DNA of 64,000 bases from Planococcus kocurii (lineage in GTDB: Bacteria; Bacillota; Bacilli; Bacillales_A; Planococcaceae): NCBI RefSeq assembly GCF_001465835.2, contig NZ_CP013661.2, positions 2,224,501 through 2,288,500 on the forward strand, in the 5' to 3' direction. The translations under genes and the position numbers were made by a program. Of the stretch, positions 53,236-62,769 are shown piece by piece. A model generated the notes under the pieces. It was not told the DNA's origin and made no database searches. It worked only from the letters and a program-made list of their open reading frames with translations. The first letter of the stretch is position 1, and every line of letters begins with the position of its first letter.

Positions 53236-54639
53236 ATGTTATTAAGATATTTCTACGATGATAATTTAGCGCACGCTTCATATGTAGTAGGCTGCCAGGC
53301 AACAGGAGAAGCAGTAGTAGTAGATCCAATGCGCGATATAAGTGCTTACGAAGAGCTTGCTGCAAAAGAAAACTTGAATATTGTCGGTGCTCTTGAAACA
53401 CATATCCATGCGGACTTTGTTTCAGGTTCACGTGAACTTGAAAATCGTTTTGGTGCAAAATTATATCTGTCTGACGAAGGTGATGCAGATTGGAAATATC
53501 AAAATATCAATCATTTACATCACCAATTAGTAAAAGGTGGCGATCAGTTTAAAATCGGGAATTTGATTTTTGAAGTGATGCACACCCCGGGCCATACACC
53601 AGAAAGTATTTCATTTTTACTAACAGACCGCGGTGGTTCGGCAGATAAAGCAATGGGTATTTTCACTGGAGACTTTGTGTTTGTAGGAGACGTTGGTCGA
53701 CCAGATTTACTTGAAAAAGCTGCAGGTGTCGAAGGAACTTCTAAAGCAGGCGCTAAAGATATGTTCGAATCACTTGAGCGCTTTAAAAAACTACCAGATT
53801 ATCTTCAAGTGTGGCCAGCTCATGGTGCAGGAAGTGCATGTGGTAAAGCGCTTGGCGCCGTACCTTCTACTACTGTAGGTTATGAGAAAATGTTTAACTG
53901 GGCATTGCAATACGACGAACTTGAAGCGTTCCAAACAGAATTATTGGATGGTCAACCTGAACCACCTGCTTACTTCGCTGTGATGAAATCAGTGAATAAA
54001 ACAGGTGTAGAGTTAATGAAAGATTTACCAAAACCGCAAGTGATTGGGTCTGCAGATGAGTTGAAGAAACTAATTGCGGATGGACAGCAAGTTGTTGATT
54101 TACGTGCTTCTGCTCTATTCGGCAATGGCTATATTCCTGGAACGATTAACATTCCGTTCAATCAATCATTTGCCAATTGGGCTGGGTGGATCGTGGATTA
54201 CAACAAGCCGCTTTACCTGCTATTAAATCCGGAGTCATTAGAACAAGTGGTTGGGGTATTGCGCTCTGTCGGTATTGACGGAGAAATTAGCTACGGAGAT
54301 GTTTCGAAGCTAATTGAAGAAGCGGGAGAACTAGAATCATATAAGAGCGTGTCTCCTGAACAAGCGAAAGAAATGATCAAAGACGGCAAAGCCAATGTGC
54401 TGGATGTTCGAAATCAATCTGAGTACGATGAAGGTCATATTGAAGGAGCCAATCACATTATGATCGGTACATTAAAAAAACGATTGGATGAAGTTCCGGC
54501 AAGTAAAACCATTATTGTACAATGTCAGTCTGGAGCGCGTTCAGCGATTGCTACAAGTCTTCTTAAAGCGAATGGTTTTGATGATTTGGTTAACCTTTCA
54601 GGTGGCTATTCAAAGTGGAAAGAAGAACTATCGGTTTAG
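53236..54639 (+). CDS. Persulfide dioxygenase-rhodanese fusion (CstB-like)
   Basis: 467 residues from ATG 53236 behind AAGGG; a TTG at 53218 is in frame but less likely. The beta-lactamase-fold dioxygenase domain has THIHADFVSGSREL (about 55-68), HTPGHTPESISFLL and FTGDFVFVGDVGRPDL with the iron ligands. A first rhodanese domain (VVDLRASALFGNGY, about 285) has no catalytic Cys. The second (NVLDVRNQSEYDEGHIEGA, about 382; active Cys in VQCQSGARSA) is complete. CstB oxidises glutathione-like or CoA persulfides and releases thiosulfate. The CstR-like operator upstream and the rhodanese-like gene downstream agree. Confidence 0.9.
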   Translation: MLLRYFYDDNLAHASYVVGCQATGEAVVVDPMRDISAYEELAAKENLNIVGALETHIHADFVSGSRELENRFGAKLYLSDEGDADWKYQNINHLHHQLVKGGDQFKIGNLIFEVMHTPGHTPESISFLLTDRGGSADKAMGIFTGDFVFVGDVGRPDLLEKAAGVEGTSKAGAKDMFESLERFKKLPDYLQVWPAHGAGSACGKALGAVPSTTVGYEKMFNWALQYDELEAFQTELLDGQPEPPAYFAVMKSVNKTGVELMKDLPKPQVIGSADELKKLIADGQQVVDLRASALFGNGYIPGTINIPFNQSFANWAGWIVDYNKPLYLLLNPESLEQVVGVLRSVGIDGEISYGDVSKLIEEAGELESYKSVSPEQAKEMIKDGKANVLDVRNQSEYDEGHIEGANHIMIGTLKKRLDEVPASKTIIVQCQSGARSAIATSLLKANGFDDLVNLSGGYSKWKEELSV

Positions 54640-54699
54640 CTATGAAGTTTGAGAGAAATTAAAAATCATAAGATTAACTTGTGAAAAAGGAGCGATGAA

Positions 54700-55065
54700 A
54701 TGATAACAAGTGCACTGCTGATTGGGTTGCCAGTTTCCATGGTAGCCCACAGTGTCTATAAAAGACACATGCCGGTCCACGGAATAAAACAAGAGCAGCT
54801 GGATCAAATTGACGCTGACTCTTGTGCTTTGTTGGATGTCCGCGCCTATAACGTATCCGATAAAGAATTGGTTTCTGGAGCCTTTAATCTTCCTATATCC
54901 TATTTCACAAGAGGTTATCGAGAAATACCGAAAAAATCTATCCATTTGATTGCAGAAAACCAACTAGAGAAAAACTTGGCGACTCGTCTGCTTCATCAAA
55001 GGGGATTCCACGTAACGAGTTATAGTTTAATAGGAAAAGACAAGATGCAAACGGCATGTTGTTAA
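54700..55065 (+). CDS. Small membrane-anchored rhodanese-like protein lacking the active Cys
   Basis: 121 residues. A short N-terminal hydrophobic segment (about 3-18) is followed by a rhodanese-like domain with LLDVRAYNVSDKELVSGAFNLPI, but where the active-site loop C-x-x-G is expected the sequence reads LIAENQLEKNLATRL, with no Cys. The protein instead ends in TACC. It may bind rather than transfer sulfur, or use the terminal cysteines. It has an AAGGAG site 60 bases after the persulfide dioxygenase and is followed by a terminator, so it is probably in the same transcript. Confidence 0.75.
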   Translation: MITSALLIGLPVSMVAHSVYKRHMPVHGIKQEQLDQIDADSCALLDVRAYNVSDKELVSGAFNLPISYFTRGYREIPKKSIHLIAENQLEKNLATRLLHQRGFHVTSYSLIGKDKMQTACC

Positions 55066-55069
55066 TTCG

Positions 55070-55108
55070 AAAACTATGTAAATGTACCTTAATTTACATA
55101 GTTTTTTT
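55070..55108 (+). terminator. Terminator of the sulfide-oxidation operon
   Basis: AAACTATGTAAAT (55071-55083) pairs perfectly with ATTTACATAGTTT (55092-55104), with seven T at the end. Confidence 0.88.
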
Positions 55109-55167
55109 GTATTTCAAAATAATAATTTTGTTTTAAGAAACTGTATATTCGGTGAATTACTTAAAAG

Positions 55168-55195
55168 TTGTGCGGACTGTGTACTTTCCTATAAA
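55168..55195 (+). promoter_or_regulatory. Promoter candidate of the symporter gene
   Basis: -35 TTGTGC, 16-base spacer, -10 TATAAA, 36 bases before the ATG. Confidence 0.45.
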
Positions 55196-55231
55196 ATAGT
55201 TTTTACGTCTAGATATGAAAGAGGGAAATGG

Positions 55232-56476
55232 ATGAAAAAACCTGGATTGACTGTAAAAGTGTTGACTGGACTTATCCTTGGGGCGATCGTTGGTTTGTTG
55301 ATAAACCTATTCACACCGGGATCATTTGAAGCAATAAATACCTATTTATTTGTGCCACTCGGCCAAATATTTTTAAGTTTGATTAATATGCTCGTTGTAC
55401 CACTTGTCTTGTTTTCTATTATACTCGGAACGGCTGGTCTTGGAGACCCTGCCAAATTAGGGCGTATTGGGATTAAAACAGTTTCTTATTTCTTGGTGAC
55501 AACTACCATTGCGATTATTATAGGACTATCATTAGCAGCTGTTATTCAGCCTGGGCTTGCAGGAGACTTTGATCTGTCCTCTGCTGAGTTTGAAGTAACA
55601 AAAGCGCCTTCAGTTGGTGAGACTTTATTGGACATGATTCCGACCAATCCGATTGCGGCTTTAGGAGAAGGCAATATGCTGCAGATTATTGTTTTTGCTG
55701 TGTTTATCGGACTGGCATTGACGGCTCTTGGCGAAAAGACCAAAGGACTTGTCCATTTGTTTGAACAAGGCAACGATGTCATGATGTACTTAGTTGGCGT
55801 CGTGATGAAATTTGCTCCTTACGGTACATTTGGTTTGATCGCTACGGCGGTTGGATCTCAAGGGTTTTCAGCGATGAAAGCGATGGGATCTTATATGTTG
55901 GTGATTTTAGCTGCACTTTTCGTGCATGCAATCTTCACTTACGGAGGAACGATTAAGTTTTTAGCAAAGAAAAACCCGATTTGGTTTTTCAAAAACTTCG
56001 CCCCAGCAATGAGTGTAGGCTTTAGTACATCGAGTAGTACAGCAACTTTGCCGATTTCGATGGAAGTGGCTCAAGATAAATTAGGTGTGCCCAAGTCTGT
56101 TAGTTCGTTTGTTCAACCTCTAGGTGCTACCATCAATATGGATGGAACAGCTATAATGCAAGGGGTTGCAACAATGTTCATCGCACAAGCATACGGAGTT
56201 GAACTGTCCACGATGGATCTTGTCACGGTCGTATTAACTGCTGTGTTAGCGAGTATTGGTACGGCAGGGGTTCCAGGTGTCGGCTTGATTATGCTTGCCA
56301 TGGTGTTGAGCAGTGTTGGACTTCCACCTGCTGGTATTGGTTTAGTAATCGGAATTGACCGTCTATTGGATATGACGCGTACCGCAATTAACATTTCAGG
56401 AGACGCTGCCTGTGCAGTTTATGTAGCAGAAACTGAAAAGAATAGAGAGTTACGAACAAAAAACATGAATGCTTAA
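55232..56476 (+). CDS. Dicarboxylate/amino acid:cation symporter (GltP/DctA family)
   Basis: 414 residues from ATG 55232 after AGAGGG; the frame is open for 150 bases upstream, but that part looks non-coding. Eight membrane helices plus two re-entrant loops are expected. The serine-rich loop GFSTSSSTATLPISME (about 261-276), the PLGATINMDGTAIMQ motif (about 291-305) and GVPGVGLIMLAMVL with DRLLDMTRTAINISGDA near the end are diagnostic. It takes up glutamate, aspartate or C4-dicarboxylates with Na+ or H+. It stands alone, followed by an IS relic. Confidence 0.92.
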   Translation: MKKPGLTVKVLTGLILGAIVGLLINLFTPGSFEAINTYLFVPLGQIFLSLINMLVVPLVLFSIILGTAGLGDPAKLGRIGIKTVSYFLVTTTIAIIIGLSLAAVIQPGLAGDFDLSSAEFEVTKAPSVGETLLDMIPTNPIAALGEGNMLQIIVFAVFIGLALTALGEKTKGLVHLFEQGNDVMMYLVGVVMKFAPYGTFGLIATAVGSQGFSAMKAMGSYMLVILAALFVHAIFTYGGTIKFLAKKNPIWFFKNFAPAMSVGFSTSSSTATLPISMEVAQDKLGVPKSVSSFVQPLGATINMDGTAIMQGVATMFIAQAYGVELSTMDLVTVVLTAVLASIGTAGVPGVGLIMLAMVLSSVGLPPAGIGLVIGIDRLLDMTRTAINISGDAACAVYVAETEKNRELRTKNMNA

Positions 56477-56489
56477 TATAACAAGGACA

Positions 56490-56831
56490 GAGGCTGTCTC
56501 ATAAACCTCTAAAATAAAACAGACAGAAAAAAGGAGTTCCTTTTTCTCTGTCTGTTTTTTGAATTTTCATGGAGAATGTAAAATAGGGGCCACTGTTACA
56601 CTACTGAACTCGGTGTGCACTTTTCAAGGTTCTTAGGTGAAATATCCGGAAAGTTCGATTGTCCTTGATCGGACGGAAGACACTTTCTACGTCAATTTTG
56701 TGTCACTTATTCATCTTCAAAAATTGTGTTGGTTTTTGTTACGGAAAGCATCCGTAAATATTCTCCGATTCTGTCGCATACAAAAGAGCTAGACTCACAA
56801 GTCATTGTTCATAAGCTTTTGAGACAGCCCG
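56490..56831 (-). mobile_element. Relic of an IS1182-type insertion sequence
   Basis: The block is bounded by inverted ends: GAGGCTGTCTCA (56490-56501) and TGAGACAGCCC (56820-56830). Minus-strand translation of 56601-56696 gives IDVESVFRPIKDNRTFR and then FHLRTLKSAHRVQ before a stop, matching the VEsVFGqIKxNRxFRRFxLRG segment near the C-terminus of IS1182-type transposases. Only about 340 bases remain of an element normally about 1.6 kb, so it is dead. A terminator-like hairpin (CAGACAGA.../...TCTGTCTG, 56520-56556) lies near the left end and may terminate the symporter gene. Confidence 0.7.
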
Positions 56832-56900
56832 TTTTTCATGAGTAGATAAAAGTATGTAGCATTCAATTGCTCTTGATTGGATAGATGGAAAATGTTCACA

Positions 56901-56929
56901 TTGACAAGAAAATCGCTCCATTATATAGT
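56901..56929 (+). promoter_or_regulatory. Sigma-A promoter of the rbs operon
   Basis: -35 TTGACA (exact), 17-base spacer, -10 TATAGT (5 of 6). Confidence 0.85.
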
Positions 56930-56930
56930 A

Positions 56931-56948
56931 TGTGTAACCGGTTACACA
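56931..56948 (+). promoter_or_regulatory. RbsR operator overlapping a cre site
   Basis: TGTGTAACCGGTTACACA is a perfect 18-base palindrome right after the -10. Its inner TGTAACCGGTTACA fits the CcpA consensus TGWNANCGNTNWCA at every fixed base. It can bind the LacI-type regulator encoded next, CcpA, or both. Confidence 0.8.
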
Positions 56949-56974
56949 TTGGTACAAGAACGGAGTCGTTTTGC

Positions 56975-57958
56975 ATGACTACTATCAAAGACGTTGCGAA
57001 AAAAGCAGGAGTTTCAGTAGCGACAGTTTCACGGTTTTTAAACAACAGCGGTTATGTCAGTACAGAAGCTGCTCAAGCGGTAACTGTTGCAGTAGAAGAG
57101 CTGAAATACGAACTGAACCCGATTGCACGCTCATTGAACACGAAAAAATCAAATCTGATTGGTTTGATTTTGCCAGATATCACCAATCCTTTTTTTCCGG
57201 AACTTGCACGAGCAGTTGAAGACGTTGCGTTAACCTATGGCTATACAGTCGTGTTATGCAATTCAGACGAAGATCCCGAAAAAGAAAAAAATTACATTGA
57301 GACATTAAAGAAAAAATACATTGCTGGATTTATCGTAACTTCTAACCAACTAGATGCTCCGCATTATGCGAACGCCAATGTACCAATTGTGGCATTAGAT
57401 CGAACAATTAATGAGAAAATACCAACGGTCTCTTCAAATAACAAAGAAGGCGCAATCATGGGAACGAATGCACTGTTAGAAAGGGGATGCAAACACATCC
57501 TATTTCTTAGAGGTCCAGAGAAGTTAAATCCGGCGAACGATCGTTATGAAGGATTTATGGAAGCCATTCAACGTTCGAATGTGCGGTATCAAGTTGTTAC
57601 ATGTCCTTTTCATTTTGCAGATTCACAAAAAATTGTTGAACGCATACTCCAAGAAAATCCGCTAATTGATGGAATTTTTGCCAGTAGCGACGTTTCAGCA
57701 GCTGGTGCTTTAAAAGCAGCAGGAACTGCTGGAAAGCATGTACCCGACGAATTGCAAATTGTCGGTTTTGATGGAGTTGCAATGGGAGCGATGTTATCAC
57801 CAGGATTGACTACGGTCGCACAAGACGTTTATAAAATGGGTGCAGTTGCAACGCGTGTTTTGATTAAACGCATTGAAAATAAGAAGATCGAACAAAATTT
57901 TTATGAAGTTCCGGTGAAGTTAGTCATTCGAGGAACAACAAGGAGCGTGGTGGAATGA
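56975..57958 (+). CDS. rbsR: Ribose operon repressor, LacI family
   Basis: 327 residues from ATG 56975, ten bases after CGGAG; the frame is open upstream through the promoter, which is not coding. The N-terminal HTH and hinge are MTTIKDVAKKAGVSVATVSRFLN (about 1-23) and NPIARSLNTKKSNLIGLILPDI. The rest is a periplasmic-binding-protein-like ligand domain; GIFASSDVSAAGALKAA and VGFDGVAMGAMLSPGLTTV are typical. It should bind the palindrome upstream of itself and release it in response to ribose. It overlaps rbsK by four bases. Confidence 0.93.
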   Translation: MTTIKDVAKKAGVSVATVSRFLNNSGYVSTEAAQAVTVAVEELKYELNPIARSLNTKKSNLIGLILPDITNPFFPELARAVEDVALTYGYTVVLCNSDEDPEKEKNYIETLKKKYIAGFIVTSNQLDAPHYANANVPIVALDRTINEKIPTVSSNNKEGAIMGTNALLERGCKHILFLRGPEKLNPANDRYEGFMEAIQRSNVRYQVVTCPFHFADSQKIVERILQENPLIDGIFASSDVSAAGALKAAGTAGKHVPDELQIVGFDGVAMGAMLSPGLTTVAQDVYKMGAVATRVLIKRIENKKIEQNFYEVPVKLVIRGTTRSVVE

Positions 57959-58836
57959 TTACTGTAGTTGGCAGTATTAATATGGATTTGGTCGTTCAAA
58001 CAGACCGCTTTCCAAAGCAAGGTGAAACAACTCTAGGAACTTTGTACACGACAGTACCAGGTGGCAAAGGAGCAAACCAAGCTGTAGCAGCTGCAAGGTT
58101 AGGCAATGAGGTCCAGATGATAGGCGCAGTCGGACAAGATGCATTTGGGACCGAACTAGTAGCTGGACTTGAGAGCGAAGGGATTCAGGTTGAATCAATC
58201 AAACGAATCGATGGTGCCAGTGGTATCGCCAATATTCTCCTATCCGAAGGAGACAATCGTATTATCGTTGTACCAGGGGCCAATCACAGTGTAACAGCTG
58301 AAGAGATAGTCGCTTTTACTGAACAACTAGCGGCTAGTGATTTGGTTATTATGCAATTAGAAACGCCGATTCCTGTTATTCAGCAGACATTAAAAATTTG
58401 TCATCAACATGGCGTACCGAGTATTTTAAATCCAGCTCCTGCAAGTGGATTTACAGCTGATTTCCTACCATATTGCACCTACCTAACGCCAAACGAAACA
58501 GAAGCAGAAGAAATTTTTGGTGACAATTGGGAAAAGGCGCTGGAAGAATATCCAAACCGTCTTGTCGTCACACTTGGACAAAAAGGCGCACAGTTTTATG
58601 ACGGACAAAAGCATGTCCTAGTTAAAGGTTTTTCTACTAAAGCAGTTGATACCACTGGAGCGGGTGATACATTCAATGGTGCACTAGGTGCGGCATTAGT
58701 AGAAGGCCAGGGGTTTGAAGAAGCGGTCCGTTTTGCTAATGCTGCGGCATCTTTATCGGTAGAAAAATTTGGTGCACAAGGCGGTATGCCGAATCGAGCA
58801 GCTGTCGAAGCGCGGATGACAGGTGAGCGTTCATGA
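57955..58836 (+). CDS. rbsK: Ribokinase
   Basis: 293 residues of the PfkB family. SINMDLVVQTDRFPKQGETTLG and PGGKGANQAVAAARLG (about 36-51) give the ribose site, and DTTGAGDTFNGALGAAL (about 226-242) holds the catalytic Asp and anion hole. The enzyme phosphorylates ribose to ribose 5-phosphate. It starts with ATGA overlap on rbsR and ends with ATGA overlap on rbsD. The GGAG site before its ATG is inside rbsR. Confidence 0.95.
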   Translation: MITVVGSINMDLVVQTDRFPKQGETTLGTLYTTVPGGKGANQAVAAARLGNEVQMIGAVGQDAFGTELVAGLESEGIQVESIKRIDGASGIANILLSEGDNRIIVVPGANHSVTAEEIVAFTEQLAASDLVIMQLETPIPVIQQTLKICHQHGVPSILNPAPASGFTADFLPYCTYLTPNETEAEEIFGDNWEKALEEYPNRLVVTLGQKGAQFYDGQKHVLVKGFSTKAVDTTGAGDTFNGALGAALVEGQGFEEAVRFANAAASLSVEKFGAQGGMPNRAAVEARMTGERS

Positions 58837-59219
58837 AAAAGCACGGCATGATCAATCGTGACATAGCGGGTGCATTGGCTCTTTTTGGGCACACTGATTT
58901 GCTGGTGATTGGTGATTGTGGTTTACCCATTCCAAAAGGAGTTTTATGCATCGATTTGTCTTATAAAGTAGGGGAACCGGCATTTTTAACGATATTGGAC
59001 GCTGTTCTTGCAGACTTTGAGGCAGAAGCTGCATTTATTGCGCGGGAAATAACTAACGCTAATCCCCAAGTAGAGCAAGAAATTATGAAGAAGTTAAAAG
59101 CTGATTATATTACGCATGAAGAATTGAAAGTTCTCAGTAACCAGGCAAAATTGATTATCCGCACAGGAGAAGCGACACCGTATGCCAATATTGTCCTTCG
59201 CTCTGGCGTTATTTTTTAA
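58833..59219 (+). CDS. rbsD: D-ribose pyranase
   Basis: 128 residues, the family length. [22 protein letters not shown] with the catalytic His near residue 20, [10 protein letters not shown] and the C-terminal [17 protein letters not shown] are all typical. It converts the pyranose form of ribose to the furanose form that ribokinase uses. It overlaps rbsK by four bases, and rbsA follows after about 17. Confidence 0.95.
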   Translation: MKKHGMINRDIAGALALFGHTDLLVIGDCGLPIPKGVLCIDLSYKVGEPAFLTILDAVLADFEAEAAFIAREITNANPQVEQEIMKKLKADYITHEELKVLSNQAKLIIRTGEATPYANIVLRSGVIF

Positions 59220-59236
59220 AAAGGCAGGTGACTACG

Positions 59237-60736
59237 ATGATTACTATGACGGATATCTCCAAATCGTTTAATGGCAATAAAGTATTGAAGAATGTTCATT
59301 TTTCTTTAGAAAAAGGTGAAATTCATGCGCTGATGGGCGAGAACGGCGCAGGCAAGTCAACCTTGATGAAAGTGATGTCTGGAATTTACACGCGGGATTC
59401 AGGCACGGTTGAAGTAAAAGGGCAGCAAGTCAATTTCACTTCACCAAAGCAGGCAGAGAATGCAGGCATTGCGGTAATTCATCAAGAGCTGAACATTCTG
59501 CCTCATCTGTCGATTTCAGATAATTTATTTCTTGGGCGCGAAGAAACAATCGGCCGGACAGGAATATTAAAAAACAAACAGATGGAAAAGAAGACACACC
59601 AAATCCTGCTAGACCTTGGATTGGATATTAATCCAGCTGACCCGGCAAGTACACTATCAGTTGGAAAGCAGCAAATTGTAGAAATTGCGAAAGCGTTATC
59701 GGTGGATGCAGAAGTCATTATTATGGATGAACCTACTGCAGCATTAACTGATCGTGAAATCGAGAGTTTGTTTAAGACGATTCGTGAACTTCAAAAACGT
59801 GGGGTATCTTTTATTTATATTTCTCATCGTATGGAAGAAATATTCTCACTATGTGACCGAATTACGATTTTGCGCGATGGTGAGTTTGTTGGAGAGCGGA
59901 AAATTAGTGAAACTACATTTGATGAAGTTGTCCAAATGATGGTTGGTCGCGAACTTGGAGAACGTTTTCCAGAGCGGAGATCAGAACTTGGAGAAATTAA
60001 GCTAGCTGTAAAAGGTTTGTGTCGAAAAGGATGCTTTGAAGATATTTCCTTTGAACTGCGAAAAGGTGAAGTATTATCAATTGCTGGACTTATGGGAGCA
60101 GGTCGTACAGAAGTGGCACAGGCGCTGTTCGGTTATAAGAAATTTGAGCGTGGTGACATTGAATTCGACGGCAAAAAAGTGAAGCTTGATACACCTAAAA
60201 AAGCAAAGGAAATGGGTATTGGTTATGTAACGGAAGATCGGAAATCAGAAGGACTCGTTGTCGATTTTTCTGTGGAAGAAAACGTGAGCATGACCAATTT
60301 TGGAGCCATCTCCAAAAACGGATTAATTTCCAAAGACAAAGAACGTAAACTTTATGATTCTATGGTCAAACGTCTTAGAATCCGAACCTCAGGACCTAAC
60401 CAAGCCGCAAAATCGTTAAGTGGTGGAAATCAGCAAAAAGTAGTGATTGCAAAATGGCTAGGCATTGAACCGCAACTGCTGATTTTAGATGAGCCAACAC
60501 GCGGCGTTGATATTGGTGCGAAAAAAGAAATCTATTCGATTATCAATGAGCTAGCTGAACGAGGTGTCGCGATTTTAATGATTTCTTCAGAGTTGCCAGA
60601 AGTCATCGGCATGGCTGATCGCGTCTTAGTCATGCATGAAGGCAAAATAACAGCGGATTTATCCAAACATGAAATGACACAAGAACGAATCATGCATTTT
60701 GCTACAGGAGGTGGAAAACTTGCAGTTGAAGACTAA
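59237..60736 (+). CDS. rbsA: Ribose ABC transporter, ATP-binding protein (double cassette)
   Basis: About 499 residues from ATG 59237 after AAGGCAGG; GTG 59228 is an alternative. Two ABC domains: the first with GENGAGKST (Walker A, about 35), [15 protein letters not shown] and [10 protein letters not shown]; the second with [11 protein letters not shown] (a degenerate Walker A, as is usual in this family), [16 protein letters not shown] and [16 protein letters not shown]. It powers ribose import with RbsC and RbsB. Its 3' end overlaps the rbsC start. Confidence 0.95.
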   Translation: MITMTDISKSFNGNKVLKNVHFSLEKGEIHALMGENGAGKSTLMKVMSGIYTRDSGTVEVKGQQVNFTSPKQAENAGIAVIHQELNILPHLSISDNLFLGREETIGRTGILKNKQMEKKTHQILLDLGLDINPADPASTLSVGKQQIVEIAKALSVDAEVIIMDEPTAALTDREIESLFKTIRELQKRGVSFIYISHRMEEIFSLCDRITILRDGEFVGERKISETTFDEVVQMMVGRELGERFPERRSELGEIKLAVKGLCRKGCFEDISFELRKGEVLSIAGLMGAGRTEVAQALFGYKKFERGDIEFDGKKVKLDTPKKAKEMGIGYVTEDRKSEGLVVDFSVEENVSMTNFGAISKNGLISKDKERKLYDSMVKRLRIRTSGPNQAAKSLSGGNQQKVVIAKWLGIEPQLLILDEPTRGVDIGAKKEIYSIINELAERGVAILMISSELPEVIGMADRVLVMHEGKITADLSKHEMTQERIMHFATGGGKLAVED

Positions 60737-61664
60737 TCATCAATCCATAATTCAAAAGGTAGCACCATTTATTGGGTTAATTCTTATTATGGTAATTATC
60801 ACGATTTTAAATCCAGACTTTTTATCTGTATCCAATTTAATGAATGTGCTCCGACAAGTATCCATTAACGCGCTGATTGCTTTCGGAATGACTTTTGTTA
60901 TTTTGACAGGAGGCATCGATTTATCTGTTGGTTCGACTCTTGCATTAACGGGTGCCGTAACAGCAGGAATGATGGCCAGTGGAATCGATCCGATTTTCGC
61001 CATGTTACTCGGACTTTTGCTTGGTGCTGTTCTTGGAGCAATTAACGGAATTATTATTGCGAAAGGAAAAGTTGCACCATTTATCGCTACGTTAGCAACG
61101 ATGACTATTTATCGTGGACTGACATTGGTATACACGGATGGTCGTCCAATTTCAGGCTTAGGCGATAGCTTAACTTTCCAAATGCTAGGTAAAGGATATT
61201 TTCTAGGAATTCCCATTCCAGTAGTAACCATGATTGTTAGTTTCGGGATCTTGTATTTCATCTTGAAAAAGACAACGTTTGGTCGTCGTGTTTATGCAGT
61301 AGGTGGCAACGAAGAAGCATCCATTTTATCGGGGATCAATGCAGATCGGATAAAAATTTACGTTTACTCACTGCTTGGGTTACTCGCAGCACTCGCTTCG
61401 CTCATTTTAACGTCACGGTTGAATTCGGCTCAGCCGACTGCTGGCGAGATGTTTGAACTTGATGCCATCGCAGCTGTAGTACTTGGTGGAACAAGTCTGA
61501 CAGGCGGTCGTGGATGGATTGTGGGTACATTAATTGGTGCCTTGATCATCGGGGTACTGAATAATGGCTTAAATCTTATCGGGGTTACTTCCTTCTTCCA
61601 ACAAGTGGTGAAGGGTGCAGTCATATTATTAGCGGTTCTTCTGGACCGTAAAAAAACAGCATAA
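60720..61664 (+). CDS. rbsC: Ribose ABC transporter, permease
   Basis: About 314 residues from TTG 60720, eight bases after AGGAGG (60706-60711) and overlapping rbsA by 17 bases; earlier in-frame TTG codons have no site. Around ten membrane helices are visible, with the loop [20 protein letters not shown] (about 61-80) and [22 protein letters not shown] (the coupling region, about 190) typical of RbsC. It forms the ribose channel of the importer. Confidence 0.94.
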   Translation: MQLKTNHQSIIQKVAPFIGLILIMVIITILNPDFLSVSNLMNVLRQVSINALIAFGMTFVILTGGIDLSVGSTLALTGAVTAGMMASGIDPIFAMLLGLLLGAVLGAINGIIIAKGKVAPFIATLATMTIYRGLTLVYTDGRPISGLGDSLTFQMLGKGYFLGIPIPVVTMIVSFGILYFILKKTTFGRRVYAVGGNEEASILSGINADRIKIYVYSLLGLLAALASLILTSRLNSAQPTAGEMFELDAIAAVVLGGTSLTGGRGWIVGTLIGALIIGVLNNGLNLIGVTSFFQQVVKGAVILLAVLLDRKKTA

Positions 61665-61677
61665 GGGGTGTAGGAAA

Positions 61678-62601
61678 ATGAAAAAATTGCAATTGGGGTT
61701 CATGTTAATGGTAATGATGATTTTGGCGGCTTGTTCAATGGATGCTCCGGGATCAAGTTCTGATGAGGAAAGCGATGACAGCGGCGAAGCAAACGGTGAT
61801 TACACAATCGGTTTTTCTATTTCAACGTTGAACAATCCATTCTTTGTTACATTGAATGAAGGTGCAGAAGCAAAAGCGAAAGAATTAGGTGCAACATTAA
61901 CTGTAGTAGATGCACAAGACAATGCTTCAAAACAAGCAAGTGACGTAGAAGATTTAATCCAGCAAGAGGTAGATTTAATCATGATCAATCCGGTTGATTC
62001 TGAAGCGGTTGCAGCTGCAGTTGAATCAGCCAATGCTGCAAACATTCCAGTCGTTACGGTTGACCGTAGTGCTGCGGGTGGAGAAGTCGTTTCTCACATT
62101 GCGTCAGATAATATTGCGGGTGGAGAAATGGCGGCAGAACATCTTATTTCAATTGTAGGCGAAGGCGCTAAAGTTGCGGAACTTGAAGGAGTTCCAGGAT
62201 CTTCAGCTGCACGTGAGCGCGGAGAAGGCTTTAACAACATCGCTGCAGACAAGTTGGATATTGTGGCTAAGCAAACCGCGAACTTTAACCGTGCTGAAGG
62301 CTTATCCGTCATGGAAAATCTTCTTCAAGCAAACCCGGACATTACGGGAGTGTTTACTCATAATGATGAAATGGCCTTAGGTGCTCTTCAGGCAATAGAA
62401 GCTTCAGGAAAAGATATTGCCGTAGTTGGATTTGATGCTACAGAAGATGCTGTAAAAGCGGTGGAAGAAGGCCGTCTTGCTGGAACAGTTGCACAAAAAC
62501 CTGGAATGATTGGTGAAATGGCTGTTGAAGCGGCTGTTCAATCACTTGATGGTAAAGAAGTAGAAGCATCCATTCCAGTTGAGTTGGAATTGATCAAATA
62601 A
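61678..62601 (+). CDS. rbsB: Ribose-binding lipoprotein
   Basis: 307 residues with a GGGTG-type site. The signal peptide ends in lipobox LAAC (Cys about 19), then an acidic Ser/Asp/Glu linker (about 21-40). The sugar-binding domain starts with YTIGFSISTLNNPFFVTLNEG and contains MINPVDSEAV, TVDRSAAGG, GVPGSSAARERGEGF and THNDEMALGALQAI, the ribose-contacting segments of RbsB. It is the extracellular receptor of the importer and last gene of rbsRKDACB. Confidence 0.95.
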   Translation: MKKLQLGFMLMVMMILAACSMDAPGSSSDEESDDSGEANGDYTIGFSISTLNNPFFVTLNEGAEAKAKELGATLTVVDAQDNASKQASDVEDLIQQEVDLIMINPVDSEAVAAAVESANAANIPVVTVDRSAAGGEVVSHIASDNIAGGEMAAEHLISIVGEGAKVAELEGVPGSSAARERGEGFNNIAADKLDIVAKQTANFNRAEGLSVMENLLQANPDITGVFTHNDEMALGALQAIEASGKDIAVVGFDATEDAVKAVEEGRLAGTVAQKPGMIGEMAVEAAVQSLDGKEVEASIPVELELIK

Positions 62602-62623
62602 CCAACCATTACTGGTTGTCACT

Positions 62624-62668
62624 AAGCTGTAGCTTTCTCGAATCATTTGAGAAAGCTACAGCTTTTTG
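62624..62668 (+). terminator. Terminator of the rbs operon
   Basis: AAGCTGTAGCTTTCTC (62624-62639) pairs perfectly with GAGAAAGCTACAGCTT (62649-62664), then TTTT. Confidence 0.9.
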
Positions 62669-62769
62669 TATGTAGAAATTACCGTAAAGGGTTACTGCAA
62701 TATGTTTGGCGACTGACTATTCAGACTTCTGTTATACTAGTGTTAAAAGCAGTATGGGGGGGTCAGTAG

